A stretch of DNA of 64,000 bases, taken from assembly GCF_002909235.1 (NCBI RefSeq), contig NZ_PHQQ01000014.1, forward strand, positions 62,001 through 126,000, in the 5' to 3' direction. The notes beneath the pieces are model-generated. The model was not told the DNA's origin, searched no databases, and saw nothing but the letters and a program-made list of their open reading frames with translations. Origin of the DNA: Arenibacter catalasegens. Its GTDB lineage: Bacteria; Bacteroidota; Bacteroidia; Flavobacteriales; Flavobacteriaceae. Positions 48,970 through 57,041 of the stretch are shown piece by piece. Each line of letters starts with the position of its first letter. Position 1 is the first letter of the stretch. The position numbers and the translations under genes were made by a program.

Positions 48970-50148
48970 ATGTTCGATCAGATTAGAAGAATGGTTTTAT
49001 TCTTATTTAATAGGGTTGCACATAATCCCTACAAGGTAAAGATTGCTATTATATTTTTGGGGCTTACAATAGTAAATAGCGAGAGAATAAGGTATTTTCA
49101 GCAACAGACTATTTCGTTGAAACCGCATAGTACAAGTGTATTTCAAGCGGATTTGAACGATTCGATTCCCGAAAATAATTCTTTGTATAAGGTTACATCA
49201 ATAGAGGATTTCCCAATCTTATATTATAGAGAAATATTTTCATCCGTTTGCTTTGATAATAAATGTCGGCCATTAAAGATTAATCTATATTGGAATATAA
49301 CTGGTCGCTATCTTGGTTTCGAGCTTCTGGATGGGGAGTTTTTAAGTAAAACGGACCACGAACCTTTTACAGTTCAAGAGTATGAAAAATTAAATCAAAT
49401 ATTGGCGAATGAAAGTACTCCTTTAGCCGATATGGATTATAACCAATTAACCATAGAACCCAATAGTCATGGTCTAGGAGATATAGACGCAATTTCTTCC
49501 GCAACGCCACAAAATTTGGCGCCATACGTAATTCAGGGAGCTGCTTATACCACCTATAGTCTATGGCATATAATACACGGTGCCACAAAAAAGGAAGTTC
49601 AAAATTTTACTATTGAGGAAATCTCCACCGAGTTAATCATAAAAATATTGGAAAGTCCCAATCAAGTAGATAAAATATGGGCATTGGAACACATAGACGG
49701 ATATGTTGTACTTACTCCCGATCTGATCGATCAATTGTTTGCACTGATAAATGGAGATGATTATATAGTTACGGAGATAGCTCTAAAGGCCATAAACAAA
49801 AGCCAGCTTGATTCCAACCGAATTCAGCAGTTACTGCTGAAAGCCCTAACAAAGGAAAATTATAATGTACAGATTCTTGTCATTGACAAAATTGAAGATT
49901 GTAATCTTTTAAAGGAAGCTATTACAATGGAATTGGTGGAAAATTTAGCTGTCTTTAATGGTCAGGTTTTTAAAAGAGCATTGGAGGTATTGGCAAAACA
50001 ACAACTAAGTGTTGAAATGTATATTAAAATTGCTCAATTGCTTGGGTCGCAGAACAACTACATTTCTAATAATACAGCGCGTTTTTTGAAAAATGAGAAT
50101 GTAAAAGATCCTAGGATTATTTCACTTTTAAAAAAATATGAAGATTAA
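48970..50148 (+). CDS. Membrane-anchored protein with ApbE-type flavinylation motif and HEAT-like repeats
   Basis: 392 residues. The N-terminus has positive residues and one hydrophobic stretch (VKIAIIFLGLTIV), probably an anchor with the rest outside. A beta domain (about 60-160) precedes GLGDIDAISSATPQNLAPYVIQGAAYTTYSLWH (split). D173-A-I-S-S-A-T179 fits the ApbE consensus Dxx(s/t)(s/g)AT, in which the Thr receives FMN, so T179 is the candidate. From about 220 to the end are HEAT-like helical repeats (KIWALEHIDGYVVLTPDLI, VTEIALKAINKSQL, RALEVLAKQQLS). Co-transcription with an exported FAD oxidoreductase suggests an extracytoplasmic electron-transfer partner. I know of no established function. 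Confidence 0.8.
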   Translation: MFDQIRRMVLFLFNRVAHNPYKVKIAIIFLGLTIVNSERIRYFQQQTISLKPHSTSVFQADLNDSIPENNSLYKVTSIEDFPILYYREIFSSVCFDNKCRPLKINLYWNITGRYLGFELLDGEFLSKTDHEPFTVQEYEKLNQILANESTPLADMDYNQLTIEPNSHGLGDIDAISSATPQNLAPYVIQGAAYTTYSLWHIIHGATKKEVQNFTIEEISTELIIKILESPNQVDKIWALEHIDGYVVLTPDLIDQLFALINGDDYIVTEIALKAINKSQLDSNRIQQLLLKALTKENYNVQILVIDKIEDCNLLKEAITMELVENLAVFNGQVFKRALEVLAKQQLSVEMYIKIAQLLGSQNNYISNNTARFLKNENVKDPRIISLLKKYED

Positions 50149-50159
50149 TACTGAAAAAG

Positions 50160-50468
50160 TATCCTAACAAGGATGTCCCAAGCCTTTGGGAATTTAAAGG
50201 GCCATCATCGATTTTAGTCCCTAGGAAATGGTCCAAACTATAGGTGGCAGGAAGATGTAACTCATCCGATGTCAGGGTTCATGGGTCAATTAGGATTCAG
50301 CCTAGGGCGAACATAACGGGCCAGGCGCTTGGCACTGCGGCTGTGTATATAATCAAGACAGGGTAGCCGGCCTGCTAATTGAATACCGAAACATTGGGGT
50401 CTTCATTATGGAAGGAGGGCGGGATATTGCCTCAAAAAAAGTTATCTCCCAAGTTGACACAGCCCTAA
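50160..50468 (+). pseudogene. Decayed C-terminal part of an FAD-dependent oxidoreductase
   Basis: A single frame runs from 50160 to 50468 with in-frame stops at 50241 (TAG), 50364 (TAG) and 50376 (TAA). It reads PSLWEFKGPSSILVPRKWSK, stop, VAGRCNSSD, VHGSIRIQP, ANITGQALGTAAVYIIKTG, stop, stop, LNTETLGSSLWKEGGILP. VAGRC(x)SSD...RxQP...TGQAxGTAA is the closing FAD-binding signature of PF12831-type oxidoreductases and corresponds to VAGRCVSSD in the gene at 47600. The upstream part of the gene is missing. No intact copy is adjacent. The remainder of the gap to 50652 shows no gene. Confidence 0.85.
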
Positions 50469-50652
50469 TTATTGAAACTAGTTTATTTTGGTTTGTTAAA
50501 ATCGATATTTTTAAAGTATTTTAATAATCTGTTAAATAGAAAATGTTTCTAGTTCAGCAGTCTTTAAGATTTTTAATCTATTTGGTCCTCTTAATTTATC
50601 CATTGGATGGAATACATTGGAAGAAATAAAAAAGGAAAACGGATAGAAAATT

Positions 50653-52071
50653 ATGGATACAACGGTACTGAATATAAATAAGGGAAATAAAAGATATCTG
50701 GCGTTGATCTGTTTCGTGGCCTCATTGGGGGGTGTTCTCTTCGGGTTCGATACGGCGGTCATTTCAGGAACCTTCGGATTTGTGGAAACATTTTTTAACC
50801 TGGATAAATTGGAAGTGGGCTGGTTCGCCAGTTCCGCATTGGTTGGGGCCATAGGGGGTGCCGCCATTTCTGGGGTCTTAAGTGATAAATATGGCAGAAA
50901 ACCGGTCCTCATGGCGGCTTCATTGTTGTTCTTTGTCTCGGCATTGGGGTCAATGGTACCACCGAACTTTATTTTTTTGATTATAGCAAGGCTTATTGGG
51001 GGGGTCGGGGTCGGTATGGCATCCGTACTGGCACCGCTGTACATCTCCGAAGTTGCCCCACCCAAAATTAGGGGCAGGCTAGTGGCCCTATACCAACTCT
51101 CTATTGTCATTGGCATATTGCTGGCCTATTTTTCCAATTGGTCCCTGTTGGGCTTTTCACAAGGAAATATCGAGGCCTACGGTGGAACGGGAATTTTTCA
51201 TAAGACCATGGTATCCGAGGTGTGGCGGGGTATGTTCGGTTCCGAGATGATCCCCTCGGGATTGTTTCTGTTATTATTGTTCTTTATCCCTGAAAGCCCC
51301 CGTTGGTTGATAAGAAACGGACAATCGGATAAAGGATATATCATCTTGTCCAAGATTAGTGGTGCAACTGTGGCCAAGAACGAATTGGCTGAAATAACAA
51401 AGACGGTAACGCATATAAAAGGAAAGATCAGTGAACTTCTAAAGCCGGGATTACGATTGGCCTTGATCGTAGGGGTCGGGCTTTCGGTCTTCGGGCAATT
51501 CACCGGAGTTAATATTATCGTGTATTACGGGCCCACCATCCTTGAAGATGCAGGGTTCCAATTGGATAGTGCATTACAGTTCCAAGTAGCCATTGGTATC
51601 ATTAACCTGATATTTACCATCATCGCTTTATGGAAAATAGATAGCTGGGGACGACGTCCATTATTGATTTGGGGCATGTCTGCAGTCTTCATTTCCTTAA
51701 TAATTATAGCAGCCCTATTCTCTACAGGACAGACCTCGGGCATTTGGATCGTTATTATGTTATGCGTATATATGGCCTCCCTGGCCATTTCCATCAATGC
51801 GGTAATCTGGGTGCTGATAGGGGAGATATTTCCCACCCGTATCCGGGGGCGTGCCATGTCAATAGCCACCTTCGCCAACTGGGGCATCAATTTCCTGACG
51901 GCCTTCCTGTTTCCATGGTATGTTGACAAGATAGGTGTGGGAGCCGGCTTTTTTACCTTCGCCTTCATGTGTCTGATAGCGACCATTTTCTTCTACAGAT
52001 ATGTACCCGAGACCAAAGGAAAAAGTCTGGAGGAAATCGAGCAGTTTTGGAAGGAAAAAAGTATTGAATAA
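50653..52071 (+). CDS. Sugar porter (MFS) of the XylE/GLUT type
   Basis: 472 residues with 12 predicted membrane spans. Family signatures are present: GGVLFGFDTAVISG in TM1, DKYGRKPVL (motif A) in the loop 2-3, PLYISEVAPPKIRGRLVALYQL in TM4-5, PESPRWLIRNG before the central loop, GQFTGVNIIVYYGPTI in TM7, and GEIFPTRIRGRAMS and VPETKGKSLEEIEQFW at the C-terminus. It imports a monosaccharide with a proton or by facilitated diffusion across the inner membrane. In context it delivers the sugar released by the Sus locus. The gene is visibly richer in G/C at third positions than its neighbours. Confidence 0.95.
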   Translation: MDTTVLNINKGNKRYLALICFVASLGGVLFGFDTAVISGTFGFVETFFNLDKLEVGWFASSALVGAIGGAAISGVLSDKYGRKPVLMAASLLFFVSALGSMVPPNFIFLIIARLIGGVGVGMASVLAPLYISEVAPPKIRGRLVALYQLSIVIGILLAYFSNWSLLGFSQGNIEAYGGTGIFHKTMVSEVWRGMFGSEMIPSGLFLLLLFFIPESPRWLIRNGQSDKGYIILSKISGATVAKNELAEITKTVTHIKGKISELLKPGLRLALIVGVGLSVFGQFTGVNIIVYYGPTILEDAGFQLDSALQFQVAIGIINLIFTIIALWKIDSWGRRPLLIWGMSAVFISLIIIAALFSTGQTSGIWIVIMLCVYMASLAISINAVIWVLIGEIFPTRIRGRAMSIATFANWGINFLTAFLFPWYVDKIGVGAGFFTFAFMCLIATIFFYRYVPETKGKSLEEIEQFWKEKSIE

Positions 52072-52208
52072 AAAGGTGTTTAAAATTTTATTCCGTTATT
52101 TTGAATTAAGGGATGGCTTTATCTTGGCATTAAAAATTCAATTCTGAAAACCTTAGTGATATCCTTATAGGAGTTTTGTCGAATCATTTATAAAAAAAAA
52201 CAATAAGT

Positions 52209-53681
52209 ATGTTTAAAATGAAAAAGGATGGCGTAGCACCTCATATTCAGGTATCTAAATTAACTGTTCTAGTATTATTTTTTTCTTTATTGATACCTAG
52301 TCAGAACTATAGTCAAGAACAAAAATTAGAATCTTGGAAGCATTTGAAACTTTGGGAAGTGCCAATTTCAGAAAAGCAACTTAGCATGCTTCCTGCAAAA
52401 GGTCCGTACTTTGTTATAGATGATCGTATAATCGAAGACCGTTGGATGATTGAACGCTTTGTTGTTCCATTTGAAAAGTATTTGGATAATCCTGTTATTG
52501 AGAAAGATTTGCCATGGGAAGGTACAGGACCACTATTGGGTGGAACAGTACTATTTGATACACAGGATAGTTTATTTAAAATATGGTATACGATATGGAA
52601 TTCTCATGCCTATTATAACAAACTCCCTTTTTCATACAATATCCTTTATGCAGAATCAGAAGATGGAGTTATGTGGAAAAAGCCAATACTCGATTTATTT
52701 GACTTGGAAGGAACAATTGGCAAAAAAAATAATATTATCAAATTAGGTTGGTATAAAACTCAGAATATAGATGTAGAGTTAAACCCAGCACCGCAATCAT
52801 CGGCAGAAAAATTTGTTGCTATTCATAATGATAATGGCGGTGTTTTTGTCTCTTATTCTGCGGATGGAAAAGATTTTAATTGCTCTTTTGAAAGCCCTGC
52901 GGTATGGTACCATAGTGATACGCAAAATAATTTTGTATTTGATGAAGTTCGTAATCGATGGTTTATGTTCGTACGTCCAAGAGCCTATGCAGGTGAAGGG
53001 TTAAAGGATGTAAACCGACGACGTAGTGCCGTTAAGGAAAGTGATAACCTAGTGAACTGGACTCATGAACGCACGGTGATGGTTCCTGAAGAGGGAGATG
53101 TAACTGATTTTTATGGAATGACCGTTTTTCGGAGAGGGGACTTGTTTTTTGGCCTTCTCAGGAAGTATGATGCTGGAAAAACCGATAAAGTTTCTGTTGA
53201 ACTGGTGTGGAGTAATAATGCATACCAGTGGTTTCGTTTACCAATGGGCGCTGAGAAGAATCCGTTAAATTTGGGAGAGAAAGATGACTGGGACTCCGGG
53301 CAAGTATACATGACAGATAAACCAGTAATAAAAGACGATGAGATGTTGTTTTATTATGGAGGTAATAATACATCACATAATGAGCCAGGTAATCCTGCTA
53401 TTGGTTTAGCCAAAACGAAATTGGACAGGTTATTCGGTGCTCGTTCACTACCTGATACGCTTGGTAGAATTCTTACTCGTCCGTTTGAGGTTAAAGGAGA
53501 TCTGTTTATCAATGCTGACGCTGAAGGAGAAATCCTTGTAGAAGTACGCTCTGCGATTCGAGATGAACCGCTTGAAGGCTGGAGTTTTGATGATTGTACC
53601 CCGTTTACAGGATCAGAAATTAATGCATCAATGAATTGGGGCGATAAAAAATTGAGTGATTTAAAAGGAAAAATGGTGTGA
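52209..53681 (+). CDS. Exported beta-propeller glycosidase-like protein, C-terminus cut by a premature stop
   Basis: 490 residues with a signal peptide (LTVLVLFFSLLIPSQNYSQ). Blade-like repeats with Trp/Tyr and acidic residues recall five-bladed GH32/GH43/GH68-like propellers: FKIWYTIWNSHAYY, NILYAESEDGVMWKKP, FVSYSADGKDF, VFDEVRNRWFMFVRP, VWSNNAYQWFRLP and GQVYMTDKPVIKDDEMLFYYGG. The C-terminal beta domain (RPFEVKGDLFINADAEGEI) ends abruptly in KGKMV-TGA. The same frame continues as LRFQLKDGTLYSFNML to a TAA at 53732, which reads like the natural last strand. The TGA at 53679 is therefore probably a recent nonsense change that removes 16 residues. Activity unknown. Confidence 0.75.
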   Translation: MFKMKKDGVAPHIQVSKLTVLVLFFSLLIPSQNYSQEQKLESWKHLKLWEVPISEKQLSMLPAKGPYFVIDDRIIEDRWMIERFVVPFEKYLDNPVIEKDLPWEGTGPLLGGTVLFDTQDSLFKIWYTIWNSHAYYNKLPFSYNILYAESEDGVMWKKPILDLFDLEGTIGKKNNIIKLGWYKTQNIDVELNPAPQSSAEKFVAIHNDNGGVFVSYSADGKDFNCSFESPAVWYHSDTQNNFVFDEVRNRWFMFVRPRAYAGEGLKDVNRRRSAVKESDNLVNWTHERTVMVPEEGDVTDFYGMTVFRRGDLFFGLLRKYDAGKTDKVSVELVWSNNAYQWFRLPMGAEKNPLNLGEKDDWDSGQVYMTDKPVIKDDEMLFYYGGNNTSHNEPGNPAIGLAKTKLDRLFGARSLPDTLGRILTRPFEVKGDLFINADAEGEILVEVRSAIRDEPLEGWSFDDCTPFTGSEINASMNWGDKKLSDLKGKMV

Positions 53682-53797
53682 TTGAGATTTCAACTTAAGG
53701 ATGGAACATTATACTCGTTTAATATGTTATAAATAGTATTTTTAATTTATTAAAAGCATGACAAGATATTTATGGATTTACCATGGCTTAGTTTTAC

Positions 53798-54112
53798 TTT
53801 ATTAGGGCATCTTTTGTATTCTGATAATTCCCTTCATAATAATCCACCTGAGCACCCACTAAACTAAATCACAATATTCCAAGGCATCTTTTAAAGATAC
53901 TGGCTTACGAATCCTGTATCTGCATAGTACCGCGCGGAATCCAATTGAGATAATCTTTGGTGGGCTAAGTAAAGGTTGTGCCTCAACATCCTAGAATCCC
54001 CAAAATGACTATTTTCATAGGCTTTCTTCTTCAACAAATTTAATGATGGTGTATAGATATCCGCGGTCGCGTGTGGTTGCCCGTTTATATTTCTAATTGC
54101 AGCTATTGCCAT
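53798..54112 (-). pseudogene. Decayed TPR protein fragment
   Basis: On the minus strand the frame from 54112 reads MAIAAIRNINGQPHATADIY, then LRHNLYLAHQRLSQLDSARY and YADTGFVSQYL before stopping at 53891. Beyond, in shifted frames, it continues LKDALEYCDLV (about 53877-53845), then QVDYYEGNYQNTKDALIK (about 53851-53798) and stops. The spacing and residues fit tetratricopeptide repeats such as those in sensor or LuxR-type TPR proteins. At least one frameshift and several stops make this a remnant. It lies between the end of the Sus locus and the integration site. Confidence 0.6.
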
Positions 54113-54232
54113 GGAACGGGTAAGCTAGGGATTAAGGACAATCGATCTTGATCCTAAAATTCTCTATAAACTTTAGATCAATACAGCGAACCAAAACCAT
54201 CAAGAAATCTGGTAAATTGTTTTATGTAAAAT

Positions 54233-54269
54233 GAAAAAGGCAGCTACTTTTGATGTAACTACCTTTTTC
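54233..54269. terminator. Terminator-like hairpin left of first tRNA end
   Basis: GAAAAAGGCAGCTAC (54233-54247) pairs with GTAACTACCTTTTTC (54255-54269), allowing two G-U pairs, with loop TTTTGAT. On the minus strand it lies just downstream of the tRNA 3' end at 54271, as expected for a tRNA terminator. Confidence 0.6.
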
Positions 54270-54270
54270 T

Positions 54271-54290
54271 TAGTAGCGGGAACTGGATTC
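54271..54290 (-). repeat. Short copy of tRNA 3' end (old att remnant)
   Basis: TAGTAGCGGGAACTGGATTC repeats 54447-54466 (one to two differences). It contains only the acceptor end and half of the T-arm of the tRNA. A second, shorter copy with its own hairpin suggests an earlier integration event or tandem tRNA ends. Confidence 0.6.
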
Positions 54291-54337
54291 TTTCCTTCGC
54301 TCTGCTACGGAAAGGGCCTTGGGGGAGGCTTTACTAG

Positions 54338-54368
54338 AAAAGCTTCCAACGCTAATGCGTTGGCTTTT
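54338..54368. terminator. Hairpin between the two tRNA ends
   Basis: CCAACGC-TAAT-GCGTTGG (54346-54363) is flanked by AAAAGC on the left and CTTTT on the right, so it could act as a terminator on either strand. Confidence 0.5.
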
Positions 54369-54419
54369 ATTATGTCGTCCGCTTGCGCAAGTAAACTTGC
54401 TCAGCATCTTCCATAAAAA

Positions 54420-54443
54420 AAGCCTTTCATTTCTGAAAGGCTT
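54420..54443 (-). terminator. tRNA terminator hairpin
   Basis: AAGCCTTTCA-TTTC-TGAAAGGCTT, with an A-run on its left that becomes a U-tract in minus-strand RNA. It lies 6 bp past the tRNA 3' end, the normal place for a tRNA terminator. Confidence 0.75.
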
Positions 54444-54446
54444 ATC

Positions 54447-54491
54447 TAGTAGCGGGAACTGGACTCGAACCAGTGACCTTCGGGTTATGAG
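54447..54491 (-). other. tRNA(CAU) 3' fragment, attachment site of an integrative element
   Basis: On the minus strand the sequence is the 3' part of a tRNA: anticodon loop CTCATAA (anticodon CAU, Met or Ile2), the 3' half of the anticodon stem CCCGA, a variable loop, a T-arm with ACTGG-TTCGAGT-CCAGT, and the acceptor end TTCCCGCTA. The 5' half is absent: the bases upstream do not contain the expected TCGGG partner. A 3'-only tRNA piece beside a tyrosine recombinase is the classical scar of integration into a tRNA gene. The intact, reconstituted tRNA should be at the other end of the element, beyond the window. Confidence 0.8.
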
Positions 54492-54652
54492 TTTTTGATA
54501 CGCATAGTCTAAATTAATACAAATATACTGATACACAATGTATTAAGTAACGTATAATATTCTTTGATATCAATTAACAACAAACAAAACTAACAAATGT
54601 TGTACCTATGTTGTACCTAATATGATTATCTTTATAATCTAATAGTTTTAAT

Positions 54653-55858
54653 ATGGCAACGGTAAGAGTAGTTTTGAGAAAAAAGAAGAATAAAGTTGGG
54701 CAATTCCCTATTGCCATACGGATAACTAAGGACCGCAAAAGTTCTTTCCTAAATACGGGACAATATATAGATGAAAAATTCTGGGACGAAAAAAATCGTA
54801 ACGTTCGGAAGTCGCATCCAAACTCAAAGGTGCTCAATAATTTTATTGTTAGCAAAGTTGCAGAAGCTAATGATAAGGTTTTAAAATCTGAAATGAAACC
54901 AGAGTATGAATCAGTAGCAGAAATTAGAAATAAAATTGTAGAAAAAAAGGGGTTTGATTTCTTTGTTGTTGCCAATATGCACCTTCAAAATCTTAAAAAT
55001 AGAAATAAACATCATCAATATGATACCGAGTTTGGACGTTTAAAAAAGTTCAAGGAATTTTTAGCTAAGGATGTGCTTCCTTTCAACAGATTAAATGTTG
55101 CCTTACTAAAGAAATTTGAAACCTATTTATTGCACAGCAAAAAACTATCCCCAAGAACGGTTGTAAACTACCTTATTTTAATCAGGACCATTTATAATCT
55201 CGCTATTGCAGAATCAATTACGGACAGAGGACTATACCCTTTCGGCAAAGGTAAAATGACAATTAGGATTCCTGAATCTCAAAAAATAGGCTTTACTGCT
55301 GATGAAATACAAAAGCTAGAAAATGCTCAGGATATAACAGAGGCTCAGCAAAAGGCAATCCATATTTGGCTTATCAGTTTTTATTTTGCTGGTATTCGAG
55401 TTGGTGATGTTCTTCAACTAAAGTGGGCGGATTTTAACGATGGCAGACTGCTTTATCGAATGAATAAAAATAGTAAACTGGTTTCACTTAAAGTTCCTGA
55501 GAAAGCAACTGAAATATTCAATAACTATAAGGATGAATCAGAAAGCAATGGACTGGTGTTTCCTCAATTAAAACATATAGACCTTAATGATACACAAGAA
55601 GTTTCAAAAAGAACACAATCCATTACCCGAAATTTAAATAGAAGGTTAAAGATAGCCGCCAAGCAGCTAGGTATAACTAAAAATATAAGTATGCATATTG
55701 CTCGACATAGTTTTGGAAATATTTCTGGCGATAAAATCCCGATTCAGATGTTGCAAAAATTATATCGCCATTCTTCAGTAACAACTACTATACGCTACCA
55801 GGCTAACTTCATCCACAAAGATACTGATGATGCGTTGGATAGTGTTATAAACTTTTAG
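54653..55858 (+). CDS. Tyrosine-type site-specific recombinase (integrase)
   Basis: 401 residues. The N-terminal arm-binding domain (about 1-95; VRVVLRKKKNKVGQFPIAIRI) and phage-integrase SAM-like core-binding domain (about 105-210; FGRLKKFKEFLAKDVLPFNRLN) are followed by the catalytic domain. Catalytic residues visible: Arg in FAGIRVGDVLQLKW, His-x-x-Arg in MHIARHSFGN, His in LYRHSSVTTTIRYQ, and its Tyr as nucleophile. This family is the usual integrase of Bacteroidota genomic islands and conjugative elements. It integrates at and excises from the tRNA att site 160 bp upstream. Confidence 0.94.
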   Translation: MATVRVVLRKKKNKVGQFPIAIRITKDRKSSFLNTGQYIDEKFWDEKNRNVRKSHPNSKVLNNFIVSKVAEANDKVLKSEMKPEYESVAEIRNKIVEKKGFDFFVVANMHLQNLKNRNKHHQYDTEFGRLKKFKEFLAKDVLPFNRLNVALLKKFETYLLHSKKLSPRTVVNYLILIRTIYNLAIAESITDRGLYPFGKGKMTIRIPESQKIGFTADEIQKLENAQDITEAQQKAIHIWLISFYFAGIRVGDVLQLKWADFNDGRLLYRMNKNSKLVSLKVPEKATEIFNNYKDESESNGLVFPQLKHIDLNDTQEVSKRTQSITRNLNRRLKIAAKQLGITKNISMHIARHSFGNISGDKIPIQMLQKLYRHSSVTTTIRYQANFIHKDTDDALDSVINF

Positions 55859-55886
55859 AATAGTTATTGCTCTCTTTTTAAACTAT

Positions 55887-56951
55887 TCAACTATTTGGTC
55901 GATTTTTCGCTTCACGGTAACCTTCATTTCTTAGCTCAGCATAATATCCTGACATTTTATAATACTTAGCGTGCTGTGTTTGTTTTGTGAAGGTTAACTG
56001 TAGGTTAACCATATATGGTGTTCGATGATGCTGAACAATAACAGATTCTGTGTCATCATCTTCAGGAACTGGGTCAAAATGATGCACATCTATTTTTTTT
56101 TGGTTTTCAAATTTGATAGCGTTTTCAAGAATTTTTTCAAAATCATAATTTGTGATTTTATCTGTACCATATAAAGATTTATTGGCGTGCAGACAAGTAA
56201 GCATATTGAGAGCTAGCACATCTTCAATACTTATCTTTATTCTGTCAAACTGCTTTTTGTTTCCGACTTTATAGACTTTGGGGTCGTACATTATTAAAGC
56301 CAAATCTGGTGCTAATGGATAAAATATCTGCAACCCTTTACTGGCCATTCCAGTATGACCATTTGGAAATTTTCGAGATTCTAAAAATTGGTTATATTTT
56401 GAAATAGGATTATCACTTGTAATCAGTTCTTTTGAAGTCTTATTAAATAGAAGTTTGATTTGCATATCCATCAACATAGGAAGGCTTCTCAAAAGCAAGT
56501 CAAGGCTTTTCTCAATTGCATCATCATAGGCAAAAAAGTGAGTTTCAAAATCAAAGTCTTTAAATTTTGGCTCTAATCGCATAGCCGTTTTTAAAGTTGT
56601 ATCTACAACCTTATTAAAATCATTAGAGTTTGACCGAGTACGGTATGACTGCAATAACATAAAAAGCCAAATCCAATAGTAATTATCAGATTTGTTTTTA
56701 GGCAAATTCTTCGTTTCAACTACTTCCCGCAAAACTACAGAAACTTTGTCCTCAATGTTTTCAAACCATTTTTCCCTTTCTAAATCCTTACCATAAAAAT
56801 AAGTTTCTTGAGCTTGGCCTTCTAAATCAGCCTTATCTATTATTTCTCCATTTTTCTTTAAGCATAGCTTAATATGCTTAGAACTATTCTCAAGGCTAAA
56901 GAACCTCAGATAAAATTTAGGAACATAATGTTGCTTCTTTTTCTCTGGCAT
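55887..56951 (-). CDS. DUF4238 domain protein
   Basis: About 354 residues from the ATG at 56951; the frame is open to an ATG at 56996, but a -7 box lies between them. The family start MPEKKKQHYVPKFYLRFFS is unmistakable, followed by QETYFYGKDLEREKWFENIED and, in the middle, LLFNKTSKELITSDNPISKY and GLQIFYPLAPDLALIMYDP. DUF4238 proteins have no established biochemistry. They are often carried by mobile elements, sometimes near defence genes, which fits its place beside the integrase. It converges with the integrase gene. Confidence 0.9.
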   Translation of the reverse strand: MPEKKKQHYVPKFYLRFFSLENSSKHIKLCLKKNGEIIDKADLEGQAQETYFYGKDLEREKWFENIEDKVSVVLREVVETKNLPKNKSDNYYWIWLFMLLQSYRTRSNSNDFNKVVDTTLKTAMRLEPKFKDFDFETHFFAYDDAIEKSLDLLLRSLPMLMDMQIKLLFNKTSKELITSDNPISKYNQFLESRKFPNGHTGMASKGLQIFYPLAPDLALIMYDPKVYKVGNKKQFDRIKISIEDVLALNMLTCLHANKSLYGTDKITNYDFEKILENAIKFENQKKIDVHHFDPVPEDDDTESVIVQHHRTPYMVNLQLTFTKQTQHAKYYKMSGYYAELRNEGYREAKNRPNS

Positions 56952-56973
56952 AATTAGTTTACATTCATTTCTA

Positions 56974-56981
56974 CAAAAATA
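56974..56981 (-). promoter_or_regulatory. Candidate -7 box for DUF4238 gene
   Basis: TATTTTTG on the minus strand matches TAnnTTTG and lies 23 bp before the ATG at 56951. It supports that start over the ATG at 56996. No -33 element was found. Confidence 0.35.
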
Positions 56982-57041
56982 ATAAAGCCCATCCATTACA
57001 GATGAGCTTCATTGGCAAACTAACTCAAACTTAAAATTGTT

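Noticed and set aside
51525-51986. A 153-codon antisense frame within the sugar porter
   Set aside because: Shadow of a conserved gene with higher GC third positions, which lowers antisense stop frequency.
54270-54536. An 88-codon frame on the minus strand across the tRNA fragments
   Set aside because: It contains the RSLVRVQFPL-type text produced when a tRNA T-arm is translated, and overlaps hairpins and tRNA sequence; not a protein gene.
54449-54540. A complete tRNA gene
   Set aside because: Only the 3' half is present; the bases upstream cannot form the anticodon stem or D-arm.
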